DNA from: Cranoglanis bouderius | Lineage: Eukaryota; Chordata; Actinopteri; Siluriformes; Cranoglanididae | Length of the DNA stretch: 64,000 bases | Direction of reading: 5' to 3' | NCBI GenBank assembly: GCA_023630585.1 | Contig: CM042540.1 | Coordinates: 12,112,574-12,176,573, forward strand | In this document: in pieces, positions 1 through 28,006 of the stretch | How the letters are laid out: each line of letters begins with the position of its first letter | Numbering within the stretch: position 1 is the stretch's first letter | Notes under the pieces: model-generated | The model's database searches: none | What the model saw: only the letters and a program-made list of their open reading frames with translations | What the model was told of the DNA's origin: nothing | Program-made: the position numbers and the translations under genes

Positions 1-381
1 CATCACTATAACATCACACTTGAGCTCTAACACTATTGAATCAGCTGCCTTTTTGACTTCTCCAAACACAGCAAATATCAGATAAGGATGACCACAATGA
101 CTTCTTTATGAACAAGAAACATTTTCTTGATCACACAGACCCCAACGCAATCATGTCCATACATCAGACACTCAGCACCTGATGTCTACAGAGCTGCAGT
201 GTGTGGAAGAACAGAGTAGCTTAGTGTGATGTCAGACTTTGTGACACAAATACTGTTAGCACTGTTTGGTGATGATGCATCATTCAGAAATCATTAGCCA
301 GAGTGCAATGGTATCACCAACTGCTTCAGTTTATTTACAGGCTGTAATGGTGTGCTGCCAGTGTGTATCCCCTAGTTAACG

Positions 382-445
<64 letters not shown>

Positions 446-1109
446 TTCTTTTTGTCTTTTTTTTCTGTCTCACACACAAACACACATGCACATAATCGCA
501 TTCTCAAGGAAATAAATAAATAAATAAAAATAAACGCCCTTATGAACAGACGGGCACCACAGATGGGGAGATTTGGAATGGATTGTTTAAGAAATCTCCA
601 TGATGGACATGTCTGAAAATTCTCCAGACAGCTCAAGCTCATAAGCCTGACTCACTGAGAAAAACATAAAACTTCTGTTCATTTTTTTCATTAAGAAACA
701 GATGATCATGAAGGTAGAGAATCAAAGCTTTGACAACCAACCACTTATTACACTGAAAGGAAGGAACACGTCTTTATCACACATAACACATAACAGGAGA
801 TGATATGAAATCAGATAAGTAGGCAATGATCATGAAATGTGCACAATATCTCTGAAGGATATGTACCAAGCCATATTTGTAGCACAAAATCATCCAGAAT
901 CAATTTTCTTAACCACTTTAGACTCACTCACTGAAGCAGTGAAAATGCCATCATATCTACAGCAAGACCTAAGCACCAGTTGACTGTGACTAGTCACAGT
1001 AAACATCAGTGCCTCTCCAATACTGAAACATTGCCCAAGCAAAACAAGCACACCATTCATAGCAGACAAACAAGACTTTCACAGCATGGCCAAAGCACTT
1101 GCCTCATAC
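1..1109. other. No gene seen; CA microsatellite only
   Basis: Apart from the CA repeat at 383-443 I see no coding exon, RNA gene or clear transposon end here. Open frames in this stretch are short and either read through the CA tract or lack splice context. It may be intron or flank of the candidate minus-strand gene whose possible exon begins at 1110. Confidence 0.5.
383..443. repeat. (CA)n microsatellite
   Basis: An uninterrupted CA dinucleotide run of about 60 bases is visible. Its minus-strand translation gives an artefactual Val-Cys repeat. Confidence 0.95.
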
Positions 1110-1213
1110 CAGCTCCGGCTCGCTGCTCTGCTCTGGCCTTCTGAAGGCTGAAGCTCAATTCTTCCTGCTCTGTTTCTCCGAAAGCTCCACTGCTTTGCTT
1201 TTCTTGGAGATCT
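1110..1213 (-). other. Candidate internal exon of an unidentified minus-strand gene
   Basis: On the minus strand a good acceptor (pyrimidine tract ending tttcag, just above 1213) and a good donor (G|gtatga, just below 1110) bracket 104 nt. Two frames are open throughout. One reads a Glu/Gln-rich stretch beginning DLQEKQSSGAFGE and ending LQKARAEQRAGAG, which looks like coiled-coil sequence; the other is Arg-rich. The exon would be phase-symmetric (1 + 102 + 1). I do not recognise the protein. A possible 5' exon for the same gene lies at 10339-10415, and the gene would continue below base 1. This could equally be a chance splice-site pair or a non-coding exon. Confidence 0.3.
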
Positions 1214-2198
1214 CTGAAAGTCCGGGAGACAAATACATGGTTAGGGAAAGGAGATGATTAGTTATGGATATGTGCGAATGCTTGAAGTGGGCAGATTTGA
1301 ATATGCAGACATTTCTCTCCTATGCTCCAAACCCACACCAAACATTCCTCATCATTGGCCTCCATCAATCTACTTTTCCATCAGTGCCTTCTCTGCGACT
1401 TGTCAAGATTATACTGTATCCACAGGTTATTATGTCTTAAAACATCTAAATGATCTCAGCAAAATTAGAACAATGATCATAAAAATATTTACGATCATTT
1501 GTGAAATTGAATATTGAATATGACATGACACACTCAAAAAAGAAAATAGTTTATACACCTCCTGATGACCTGATGACCTTGTGTCATGGTTTCTGATGGG
1601 GATTTTGGTAATATAATTCAATCCATTCATATTAGAATAATTTTAAATCTAATCCTATTAGAATGCATTATAGTGCAATTTATGAATACATTATGCTGGC
1701 AAACTCAATCATTATCTGGCTTCTCTTCAGATAATAAATTACAGGTTAAATTTTTATGAACTATGGTTTATTCAAATGAAATTGTTAAAGACTATGCCAG
1801 AATCTCCAGATCTGTTTCTATGCAGTACGTCATACAATATAATGTGGTTGGTATATGTAGGCTGAGCACCCTTTTGAATGTTATCTCAATTTTGTTTTTA
1901 AAAATCAGGACCGCTACAGATCTTAATGGTGAGGTTTAGAGCATTCCATCCACTGGACAAGTGAACAGCGGTCATATACAGTAGATTCACGTAGGAAAGA
2001 TGGAAGAAAGGCAGTCAGAGATGGCAGCACAACAAAGCAGACTGTATAAAGTTCATGACTCACAGCATGCCATAGCACCCCACACACAGGGAAAAGTTGT
2101 TCCTACACACTCAATGAAACACACTCCATTACACAACTGTTAGTGCAACAATGAAGCTATGTGACGTTGTTAAGCAAATCATAATCATCCGTAATAGA

Positions 2199-2278
<80 letters not shown>

Positions 2279-5200
2279 GAGAGAGACAGAGACATAAAGT
2301 GAGACCCAAGAGGTTTACCAACACATATGGTGGTGTTTGCTATTAGATAAAGAGTGTGTAGTCATGGGAGGACTGCTGAGTACAATCCTTCATTTCTTTA
2401 AGATGTGTTTTTCTCTTTGAAAATTCAATTCACGATGCAACCTTTACTTTTTAAATGTAAGTTGTGAAGGATTTTTTTCAAGAACAGGCCGATGCACAGC
2501 TTGCCTTGTGGTTAGCCCATGACGCGCCCCCCCTACGCCAGCACAGGTGCCCACTAAAATTACCCGAGGACCAGATGGTCTCAAAACATGACTACTCCCT
2601 TGTGTTTGAGAGTAGACCTATTGTATATTTGTGCATAATATGAAAGCAACGTCTCAATAAATGTTGGGTAATTGAGTTAGATTGTTGGGTTTTGGTGACA
2701 AAACAAATAAATATTATTAAAACCAGTTAGAACCAATCCAAAAACCTCTAGTTGAAGAGGCATAATAAGTCTTTGCCCTGTTCCATATTGGTTGATGCTG
2801 ACCCATCACGAAAACCATTGTGTTGTAGCTGTGTGAAAACTGTGTGAGCTCTAAAATAACCATTCAGAGATCAGTGGTACTTCCCAGACTGTTGTCAGTC
2901 ACACAATTTTGAATGACTAGTTCAACTAAAACCTCCCATTTCAACCTTCCATTTCTTTAGATATTCTGACATTTGAAAGCAGCCAGGCAGTTGCTCATTT
3001 GTGGTCTTAGACTTGTTTGTTCTCATGTTGTCTTGTAGACTATGAGCAACTGATTAGTCACCAAAATAACACTGTACATTGGCAAGTCTCATACTCTCTC
3101 AAGTGAGCTTTGCTGTGTGTGCTAGCAATGTTATTTATCTGCTGTATACTGACGTGCAGCTATGGGCAGATGGTGGACTCAGTGGTCTCCCTGTGCTACA
3201 CTGTAGCTTCCTGCCCACACCTCAGGGTGGAAAGACGGAGGCCCAGTTCCAATTCGGAGAAGCCTAACTTCTCCTTCTTTTAAATTGTTATTCTTAATAA
3301 AAAATAAATAAATCCAGTTGATTATTGTATAACTGCTTTTTGTCCTTCAATATTATATAGATTCCTTTAATGCTTGATAGAAATGACCATAAAATGATCA
3401 AAGCTGACCAAAATAGGTCACTCCCAAATAAACCTCATAATTGCAAATTGCCAATGACTAGTTCTCGAGGACAAACAGCATTGTTACCAAAGGATTAAAG
3501 CAATCTGTGTTATTCACCTCTGTATCATTTGAACCCAAATTACAGAAGAACAATGAGGCACAACCTGGTTCTCAGTAAAGAAACGAAACCTGTCAATGCA
3601 ATGATAGGTAAATGCGTATTATTAAAGAGAATAAAGTGAGCATGCACCCCAGTCTTTCCACCCACTCCTTCACCTGAGCATCACTCGCTATTGCTCTTTC
3701 ACTCCATCCATGCATTGGCTCTGTCTCAGTAACATCCTGCACACTTATGCCAGTGAATGCAATCCTCTCCAAGCCGCCCACACTCAAGCTTATCTCCAGA
3801 ACAGCGTGACACAGTCATAGACACGACTCCTTCTCTGACCACCACAAATACTAATGCAATCAAGTCAAATCCATGGAATTCCAAAAAGCCAACCCGAATA
3901 TTGCTATTTTTTCTAGCATATAATTGTAAACCATATAAACATATACAAGCTAACAAAAAAAAAAAAAGAAAAACAGGCTATAGAGTTTATGCTAGAAGAT
4001 CACTGCAAATCTGATTTAAATTTTTAAAACTCACCCACCAAAACACTCCAGGTCTCGTCTTCTGATCAAATAGCAAGCATTAATCAGCAGAGAGAGCAGC
4101 CGTACCCTGATACACACTCACCCTCTCACACCTCCTTGTACCACCCAACCTGGAGTCAAGTTCACTCCATCTCTCCTCCCCCTGTACCTTGCCCCAACAC
4201 TCTCTCCACTCCCTCTATGCTAGATGGAGATGTCAGGGCTGCAGTGTACAGAGCATTGTTCTACCCCTGAGGCCATTCATAAACCGACCCCCAGTCCTGC
4301 TCATGGGACAATAAGCACCACTGTTCCTCTGGCACAACACAAAAACGGGTGAGGCAGAGGGAGAAAGGAACAAATGATGGGATGAAGAGAAAAGAATAAA
4401 TGATATGCATCTTCTATGATTGGGCGGAATGACTCTGTGGAGTCCATTTCGTTTGTAAGCATGTGAGGGAAAATGCAAATAGATCAAAAGAGGAGTGATG
4501 ATACATTGTTTGGCTTTTTCTCTGGATTCTCAGGAGTTAAAGTTGTGATGACTCAGTAGCAGATTCACCACAGTGGCCCTCCAGCACATGACTATTTTAG
4601 CAGTTTAAAAGTAGCAGCAAAAATTCATCATCAGTATCATCTACAGATAATGACACCTCATACTAAGGATGAAAACCTTGGAAATAATTTTGCACACTAT
4701 TTTGTAGTAGAAGTTAGAGAAATATGCTTCATGCTCAGTGTGTCAATTCACTAAATCGAATTTCAGCACATATCATTGTACTTCTGCTAGATATTTGTTT
4801 TTACTTACAATTTTTTTTTATACCTAAATTATATTATTTTTCTAAAATAAAATTGCTTAATTTCACAATGGCACAATAGAACAAATATTTATAAAATAAC
4901 AGTGCCATAGTTTTGCTGTTCAAACAGTTAAATTAGTACATTCTTTAATATTTTTTATTATTACTTTAATACATTTTTATTTTTATTCACTCCTGTGAAT
5001 ACTTTCTGGATCCTCTCAGTTGGAATATTTGCTCTTTGGGATTGATGTCTTATATGAGTCACCCTTCATTTGTCCATTTTTGTTATCTTGTAGTTCTAGA
5101 GGTTTTTTCTTTCTTGTATATAACATATACAACATACACATAACAAACATATATATACATTTTCTCATCACTGATGTACATCTTGTCCAAGAATTTAAGA

Positions 5201-6470
5201 AAGGAGGATCAAGAGGACACAGTTTCCAAACTCTTGTGTTTTTTGGTGTGATGTTTTCTTAACGTGGCATTATGACAAAGATATGATGTCACTGATTTAG
5301 ATCCCACTGTACCACACTTTTTCATGGTTCTGTTATCTGACAATAGTACACTTCTCAGCCACGAAATGACAATCCAAATGCTACACTCTCAAGCTCGAAT
5401 ACACCATCCACACCCACACCCACCCACACACTCACACACACACACATACACACTCATGCTTGCCCCTTGTGCCTCCACACACAGAGTTTATTGTCCGAAC
5501 AGCACAGCTCGAGCCTGACACCACACAACACAGGGAAGTTGATGTGCACTGATAATTGTCCATCACACCCAACCCTCACCCTCTTTCTTATATTAGCTGG
5601 AATATTTGTCTCAGCCCATTTTTGTTTTCTTATTCTCTATAGTAATACAAATTATGCTTTTCTGCATTACATTACAGCCAATTACATCTCCCTATACCAA
5701 ACCCCCCTTGCTTGCACTCAAGTTCATTTGTAAAGGTCATGATGTCAGTGCTGGGCAGGCCAGTGCTCGTTCCCTTCAGGACAGGCTCACTGCTAGAGAA
5801 AAGGGCTATTGTCCCTCTAGCTGTTTCAGGAGACAAACTAGATGGATTGGGTTTTTGGAAGAATGAAAAGATGGAGGAGACTGTAGAGAGAGGAGTCATG
5901 GAACAGACTGACTCCAATAAAAACATGTGAAGTATTGGAATGACGACCAGCTTCAGAGGACTGAAGTAATCACAAGGCAGAGTGTGTAAACTTCTGCTCT
6001 GTTAAAGCACTCTAATTTCACTTTATCAGGATGTAGAACAATGATACTATCTGTATCTGTTTAGTGCTCCAAATACCCATATCAGTTTTTGGATTTAAAC
6101 CTGAAGTGGATGTGGCACAAACTGGAAGACTTTTTTAATTAAATAGGGACTCCATCACTATCCCCCAATAAACACTAGAAAATGGTGGTGGGGGGAAACA
6201 GGAGGTAAAAATGTCAGCATTGTTAGCATGGTGTGTGAATTCTGAAAGTTCTAAAAGCTCCACAACCTCAGCTACCTCACTCAGTTTCATAACTGGTCTC
6301 AACAAGAGATGTGCTTGGAACTGTATTTTTTTGTTGTTGTTGTTGTTGTTGCTCACACAGATATTTTCTAATAAAGTTAGTTGGTTCTATTTCCAAAGAT
6401 ATAAACAAACTAGCTATCTAGTTTAAAACATCATGACCCTGACAGGGCAGTTACCAATGATGCTGTAAAT
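1214..6470. other. About 5 kb with no supportable gene
   Basis: This holds a long GA microsatellite, CA-rich patches near 5400-5450 and AT-rich spacer. Open frames here are short, overlap one another and lack splice context or recognisable domains. One strong minus-strand donor (tggtgg|gtgagt, exon side from 4035 upward) could mark an alternative non-coding first exon, but there is no coding support. Confidence 0.5.
2196..2288. repeat. (GA)n microsatellite
   Basis: About 90 bases of GA dinucleotide repeat with a few CA and GG interruptions. Confidence 0.95.
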
Positions 6471-6473
6471 CAG

Positions 6474-6615
6474 GGGTCATTAATCTTATCCGCAGAGGGC
6501 TGTGGCTGCAGGCTTTTATTCCAGCCTACCAGGCTGAAATCAGGTGTGGCTTCTGATTGGGTGGAATGAAAAACTGCAGCCACACCTGTCTTTTGCAGAT
6601 AAGATTGAAGACCAT
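6474..6615. repeat. Short palindromic interspersed repeat (MITE-like)
   Basis: The ends form an imperfect inverted repeat: the left end carries taatcttatccgcag and the right end ctgcagataagatt-like sequence followed by gaagacc. The middle is also partly self-complementary (gtggctgcaggc against gcagccacacctg). No coding capacity. Size and structure suit a small non-autonomous DNA element, but I cannot name its family. Confidence 0.5.
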
Positions 6616-6891
6616 TGCTGTAAATGCATCTTGCAGCAGTGATGTTAATGAAAATGGTCTTGATTTGTTCCATGAGCTTCATATCTGACCGCTCACTTGG
6701 GTTCACGTGAAAGTAAAAAACCTCCCATTCGCGCATTGTTTTTTTATTGCATCACATGAGATTCCAGTCCTGATGCATACCTCTAGTTTTAACTAGATGC
6801 CTTTCCTTCTTAACTAGAAGATTTCTTTAAAGAAAATTTAAAACCAAAAAAAAATAGCGCTGTATTTTTATCCATATTTGTGTCTGGATAC

Positions 6892-7330
6892 AAATACAGC
6901 TTATATTCTGTATAGTCAAATAAGTACTGCATCCCTAGTAGGTAAGTACTGACTGTTCTCAAACATGAGGTGTTCACATGGTGTCTGCATGATTGACCCA
7001 GTGCACATGTACCAACCACGAATAACAGCACAGTTGTTATATATTAATTAAACATAATCTACAATATCCATAACAACACACACTACATCCGTTTAACAAT
7101 ACAATTTAAATACATAGTAGTGGCAAAATCCATGATAACAACCATACTAACACCAGAAGCATAACCAGATTACCATATTATGCATTTGGCTTAATGAAAG
7201 TCAAACAAAACGAATAGCACAGTTGTACTTACTTCATATGCACACACAAGACACCTTACTCAATGTAAGTAAACTAACCAACTGCTAAATAAACCTAACA
7301 ACTAAATAAACTTAATACTCACTGGTTCTT
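6892..7330 (-). repeat. LTR-like direct repeat, 3' copy
   Basis: This is the downstream copy (minus-strand sense) of the roughly 400-bp direct repeat. It pairs with 8593-9012 over most of its length, with scattered substitutions and small indels, so the two copies have diverged since insertion. Confidence 0.6.
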
Positions 7331-7523
7331 GCAAGATGGCACACTCTGATTGGTCAATCCAGTGAATCATATAAAGGGACCATAGCCTTTTTTAACAGCT
7401 ACACTCATAACTATGTTCCCCACCTGGACATTATCTTTCTCTATTCTCCACTTTTGCCGAGCTTGAAGGCCAGTTAAGTGAGTACAAGGTTCTGCTGCCC
7501 TGTGAAGTTGCTGAGCACTAGCT

Positions 7524-7556
7524 CTAGCACTAGCACTAGCACTAGCACTAGCGCTG
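7524..7556. repeat. (CTAGCA)n hexamer tandem repeat
   Basis: About five imperfect copies of ctagca/actagc lie in the interior of the LTR-like element. Confidence 0.85.
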
Positions 7557-7837
7557 AGGGATACAAGACCTTGCAGTCATGAATGAGACTTCCACTTTCC
7601 CAGTGGAGCTCTCAGTCCGTAAGCCACAGGCCCATATGCCCTCTCAAAGGAATTGCAGAAGATGCGAATGTCTCTTTTACTGCTTGGTTGGTCCAGCCCA
7701 TGGCTTGAGTAAAGCCTAGGTAATGAGATTGTATGCAGCTCTTTGAGTTCAATCTCCCATAGCTACCAAGAATGTAGAAACTCTTCTGGTAGTTGTGGGT
7801 CATCCCACGCCCTCCTTTTGTCTCATAGGTGCTGGAG

Positions 7838-7995
7838 CAAAACCTTGGCTCTAGTGGTATACTGTCCTTTCCTGTATCCTACACAGGGTCGCAGGGAGCC
7901 AGGGAACTTGGGGCACAAGGTGGGGAACACACTGGACCAGGTGCCAACCCATCGTAGGGCACAATCACGCACACATTCGGGTGGTCAACATAAAA
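7838..7995 (-). mobile_element. V-type SINE fragment
   Basis: The sequence from cctacacagggtcgcagggagcc through gggcacaaggtgggg to cacaatcacgcacaca matches, in reverse, the 3' part of the fuller SINE copy at 39186-39520. The tRNA-like head is missing here, so it is 5'-truncated. It sits inside the collapsed LTR element, hence inserted later or carried by it. Confidence 0.65.
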
Positions 7996-8124
7996 GAACT
8001 CTACTGGTGGTATTAACAAAACAACTCTCGGCCACAGTTTTCTATGATATATTGCCTTCAGCCCTCACATTCACTTGGTGCAACACCAAGAAGTGTTTCC
8101 TGTTCCATACGTTACAGTGATCTT

Positions 8125-8367
8125 TCAGAGTGCACTTAATGGCTTGATGGTCACAACCACAGTGCCAGCATCTGTTTTAAGTTGACCCATGACTCTTTCT
8201 GTTCCTTTGTCAACCACGTAAAGTTTGCAGTCATTTATATAGTGGTTATTATTGTCACAGAATGGGCAATACGCTTTCCCGGTGTCTGACTTGGTGGTGG
8301 GTTTAACTGGAGTTTCTGGAGCTGATGCACTAACTGCTGTCTTTTCTGAACCAAGGTGGACAGTAGG
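8125..8367 (-). pseudogene. Gag-like CCHC zinc-knuckle remnant
   Basis: An 80-codon minus-strand frame ends with TGA at 8125-8127. It contains the spaced motif C-X2-C-X4-H-X4-C (YCPFCDNNNHYINDC), the retroviral-type zinc knuckle that binds RNA in Gag. An in-frame stop closes it upstream at 8368-8370 and no start methionine is visible, so it is a fragment. It lies just inside the upstream LTR-like repeat (minus-strand sense), where gag is expected. The knuckle is followed by a KLYVVDKGTERV stretch, reminiscent of BEL/Pao-type Gag. Confidence 0.6.
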
Positions 8368-8592
8368 TCAGCAGGCTTAGAACTTTCTTGCCATCTCTCA
8401 TTTTGCCTGTGCACCTGACATTGTCATCATGCTAACTTTGTGATGTCAATAAGTGAGGTAGGGTTTACGAAAGAACCAGACAGCTTAAACAGGGAACATA
8501 GAAACTGATGACTTAACATTAGAAATAATGTGATACAATCAACCCTATATAACTACAACATCAGTCTTTGTGAATATAATATGCATAATATA

Positions 8593-9012
8593 AATACAGT
8601 GCTCTTATAATTCTTAAACATTCAAATATGAACTGCATCCCTAATAGGCAGGTACTGACTGTTCTCAAACATGAGGTGTTCACGTCCTGACTGCATGATC
8701 GGCCCAGTGCGCATGTGCCAGCTACGAATAACAGAGCAGCTCCATATTACTTAAACATAAACTACAATATCACAAGCCATAACAACACACATTACATTTA
8801 TGTAAATTATTTAAGTCAACAATACAATTTAAGTACAAAGTAGTGGCAAAATGCAAGGCAACACCCATACTAACACCAGAAGCATAGCCACATACACACT
8901 AACATTACCACATTATGTATTCAGCTTAATGAATTAAAGTCAAACAATAAAAATAGCACAGCCATACTAACAACTAAATAAACTTAGTGCTCAGTGGTTC
9001 TTGCAACATGTT
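8593..9012 (-). repeat. LTR-like direct repeat, 5' copy
   Basis: Upstream copy (minus-strand sense) of the direct repeat at 6892-7330. Shared landmarks include tactgactgttctcaaacatg, gaataacag, aatttaa followed by gtacata/gtacaaa, and gtggcaaaat. Confidence 0.6.
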
Positions 9013-9239
9013 GCACGAGTTGCGTGCTTCTTTCAAGAACTATGTCCAAAACTACATTTTCAATAAAATGACGGGTATAGGATGATACCCAGGACAGCAG
9101 CTACATATAACATCAAGATGAAAGCTGAAGAAATTGGAATCCAAATTATATAACATTGCATAGAATCATGAGTAACAGAATATCAGCATATACAGTGCAT
9201 ACAAGATAAGGAAACAGTCCTCTGGCTGACAACCAAGTA

Positions 9240-9515
9240 TAGTCCAGAAGTCATTCATTCATTTTCAGAAACCACTTTATCCTGCTCAGGGTTGTGTTGG
9301 ATCCAAAACCAATAGGAATGCCAGTCCACTGCAGAGCACCATGCATACACACACATTCACAAACTCATTCATAAGTAGGGGCAATTTAGAGTTACCAATC
9401 TACATGCATGTTTTTGGAAGGTGAAAGGAAATCAGAGAACCTGAAGCAATAGTAAGTTGATCTTTAAATTGAACCTGGAAGCTTGGTGCTATGAGGCAGC
9501 AAAACCACCCAGAAG
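9240..9515 (-). mobile_element. Diverged V-type SINE or LINE-tail fragment
   Basis: Reverse-oriented sequence resembles the other SINE copies: attcattttcagaaaccactttatcctg, then cacacacattcacaaactc, gcaatttagag, catgtttttggaaggtg. It is highly diverged and gives no protein. Confidence 0.55.
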
Positions 9516-10338
9516 ACATTATTGTGTTATAAAGTGCTATTAGTAAGGGGGAGTGGCTAGTTTGTCTAGTTCAGGTGGGTCATATTTAATCCTGACAGTT
9601 ACCAGATCATCATCTTGTCTTATTTCTAATCATACTCAATGCTTATGAACACATGAAAAAATATCTGTTTCATAATAGACTCTTACAAATTGGTAATTGG
9701 TGTGTCAACTGTAGCTAGAAACTGCATGACTTCTTCTAGGATCATGACTAAACACGAATCTAATATACTAAAGTGTTGAAAGAAGCAAAACACTACATGT
9801 CCAAGTCACAACGGAGACTGTAAGTATGTAACCGATTCCTGCATTTGACATGCTTGAGCAAGGATTGCATTCAACCACTCATGCACTAATGCATATCATT
9901 ACCCAAGAACTTTACAAAGAAATAGGACCTCAAATAAATAAGTAGCACAAGATTAATATCTAGGATGCACATTAAACATGCAAGAAGTTGAAAACTAAAA
10001 TCCCATTTTTAAAATTTTGTCTTAATGTGTCTATGCCAGTAAACAGCAATATAGATCTTTACAATTAATGAATAAAAATTGAAAGTAATATAACACTTCT
10101 AGTTTCTAGAAGAGTGCACGCTCTAAGGTAGCAACAATTTGGACAATTTTTTTTTTTTTTTTTTTTTAAATGCACTGATACTTGAGAGCTTTACTTTTGG
10201 ATTAAATTGGATTAATATTCACAAATAAAATTGTAGACCTGTGATTCAAAACTGAACATTTGATTTGACTTCAATGCTCAACTATTGTTCTAAACCTTAA
10301 ATCATTCACAGGTAATATTACACAAAGACCACGCTTAC
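9516..10338. other. No gene seen
   Basis: AT-rich spacer with a poly-T run at 10148-10167. No coding exon or complete transposon was recognised. Confidence 0.5.
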
Positions 10339-10450
10339 CTTGGAGGAGGATCCTCACTCCCTAAACAGCAAGACTAAAATGCCAGCAATGCCAGTATGAT
10401 GCAAATCTCCTTCCCAATGGCATCTGTGCCCAAGCCCTCCCTTTTTATCC
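10339..10450 (-). promoter_or_regulatory. Candidate TATA promoter and non-coding first exon (minus strand)
   Basis: On the minus strand a TATA-like box (ggataaaaag, 10441-10450) is followed about 30 nt on by GC-richer sequence that ends in a consensus donor, ccaag|gtaagc, at 10338/10339. An octamer-like atttgcat lies in between. The only ATG in the would-be exon meets a stop after about 20 codons, so the exon would be non-coding. This could be the start of the gene that includes 1110-1213; neither has independent support. Confidence 0.3.
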
Positions 10451-11059
10451 CACTGTCTACCAGATCCCCTCCACCCGATGTGCACATGCACACGCGCATG
10501 CACACACACACACACCTTATCAGTGGTTAATTTTTCTTTGGCTTAAGGTTAGTGTAGACACCATGGAATATTCTGATTGTAGTGAATCTGGAAGGTTAAA
10601 GGGTATTTTAAGGCGCATTGTCACTAGTGAGATGACAGTTTGAACAGGTTTACTGTGTACAATATCTCATTATACCACATTTGTGCCATTTTGTTTTATT
10701 TGCAGAAAAAGAAAACGTAGCATCACATGGGTATTTTTATTTTTACCTAATATGATCAACTGAGACTTGAGGCTAAAGGACAATTCCTCTGTCATAAGAC
10801 TGCACAACACATATCATCATGATACGTGCACTTTATCTCTTGCCAGGGCACTGGATTTAAGCTCATTTTATAATTTATTTATAATTTTCTGTAAATGGTG
10901 TCCAACTTATAAATAGTTGAAAGAAAAACAAATACAAAAATTATTTATATTTTTATAATATGAGACAGTAGATGTGCAGTGAATTCTGTTCATTGTAGAT
11001 TAAACCTGTAATCTTAAACTGCTTTTTTCTTTTCTTTTCTTTTTTCCTAAAAGGAAAAT

Positions 11060-11060
<1 letters not shown>

Positions 11061-11102
<42 letters not shown>

Positions 11103-11119
11103 CAACAACAACAACAACA
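11061..11119. repeat. (AAT)n/(AAC)n microsatellite
   Basis: A run of AAT triplets passes into AAC triplets. It lies beyond the likely 3' end of lsr. Confidence 0.9.
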
Positions 11120-11463
11120 TCATTTGCAAAAACTCCCAACAGTTTGGTGTTGGTAAATTAAAATTTGTCATGATTTCTCCATTATCCTCTACTGCTAAGA
11201 GCTTTGTCGCCTTTTCCAAATTCATCAATAGAAACCAAACATCAACATGTAACGCTTTAAAACATCTAAAGATCTGTGTTATGAAATGTGAAAAGGAGCA
11301 AAGAGTTCTTTTAGCTGTAGAACTGTAGGCCCACATCACACTCAGCTACACAAGCATGACATAACTTTAAAAGAAAAATTGACACCACCTAGTGGCAGCA
11401 GAAAAGAAAATCTAAATATTTTCCTTTCAATAGAAACATCAATTCTATTTTATATATAAAAGA

Positions 11464-11469
11464 TTTATT
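11464..11469 (-). terminator. Candidate lsr polyadenylation signal
   Basis: Forward tttatt reads AATAAA on the minus strand, about 720 nt beyond the lsr stop codon. The intervening sequence is AT-rich, non-coding and free of obvious transposons, as expected for a 3' UTR. Other AATAAA copies exist in this AT-rich stretch, so this is a best guess. Confidence 0.4.
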
Positions 11470-12185
11470 GTAAAGTGATTTATAAACCATTAACAAATGT
11501 ATCACACGATTATGGTTAAAAATATCAGCAGAACAAATTACTGAAAATGTATGAAAGCAATTTCGTTACAAAACAAATGGTTAATTCCGTTACAAAACAA
11601 AATGCTCGGTTACAGTAAAGAAAATTTTAAAACTTACAACATTGTGAAGCAAGGTAACATCTTTTCTTTTGCAAACCATAAAACAGGCAATACAGGAAAA
11701 TTATTGCTGCCATACTGAAAATAAATTCAGTGGGGAAATCTTTACAGTAAATACAAAGATATGTAAATTTGTTTGAATTATAATTTGTACACATTTACAA
11801 ATCAGTTTCTGAGCCATAAGATGCAAAGCTTGTTAAATGTATAATTGCTGCCTAGTCTTAGTGTTACCTGGATATTTTAAGGAAAATTTTCAATATCAGA
11901 AAAAAAAGCTTTTTAAAAATACACTATTCATAATTATAAAACAAACAGTGATTTTAGCTATACAGCCATCACATACAAATTCATAAAACTATTGAACTAG
12001 TAACATTGCATTAAGTCATGGGGGGGTGGGGGGGGGGTGGAATAATAAAATAAAATCGCATTCACACACGTACTTTCCCCATTTAATCCAACAATAAACA
12101 ATCAGCAACTGACAATGAAAAACACAAATTTACAAAACATAATGAACACACCAAGGTGACGTGTTGACTGCAATCACTTAATGTT

Positions 12186-28006
<15,821 letters not shown>

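Larger units (their letters stand above)
6892..9012 (-). mobile_element. Collapsed LTR retroelement: direct repeats flanking a Gag remnant
   Basis: Two direct repeats of roughly 400 bp, 6892-7330 and 8593-9012, match closely. Both carry atgaggtgttcac, cgaataacag and the end ggttcttgcaa. Between them, about 1.26 kb on the minus strand carries a CCHC zinc-knuckle fragment (8125-8367), typical of Gag. Read on the minus strand the repeats begin near TGTTGCAAGAACC. No protease, reverse transcriptase or integrase is visible, so this is a deleted, non-autonomous or decayed element. The knuckle style (CPFC...HYINDC) recalls BEL/Pao elements, but that assignment is inference. The exact LTR borders and a primer-binding site could not be fixed by eye. 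Confidence 0.6.

Noticed and set aside
376..642. Open frame with a long Val-Cys repeat on the minus strand
   Set aside because: It is produced by the CA microsatellite and has no start, domain or splice support.
10953..11339. 128-codon frame with a poly-Leu run
   Set aside because: The Leu run is the AAT/AAC microsatellite read on the minus strand.
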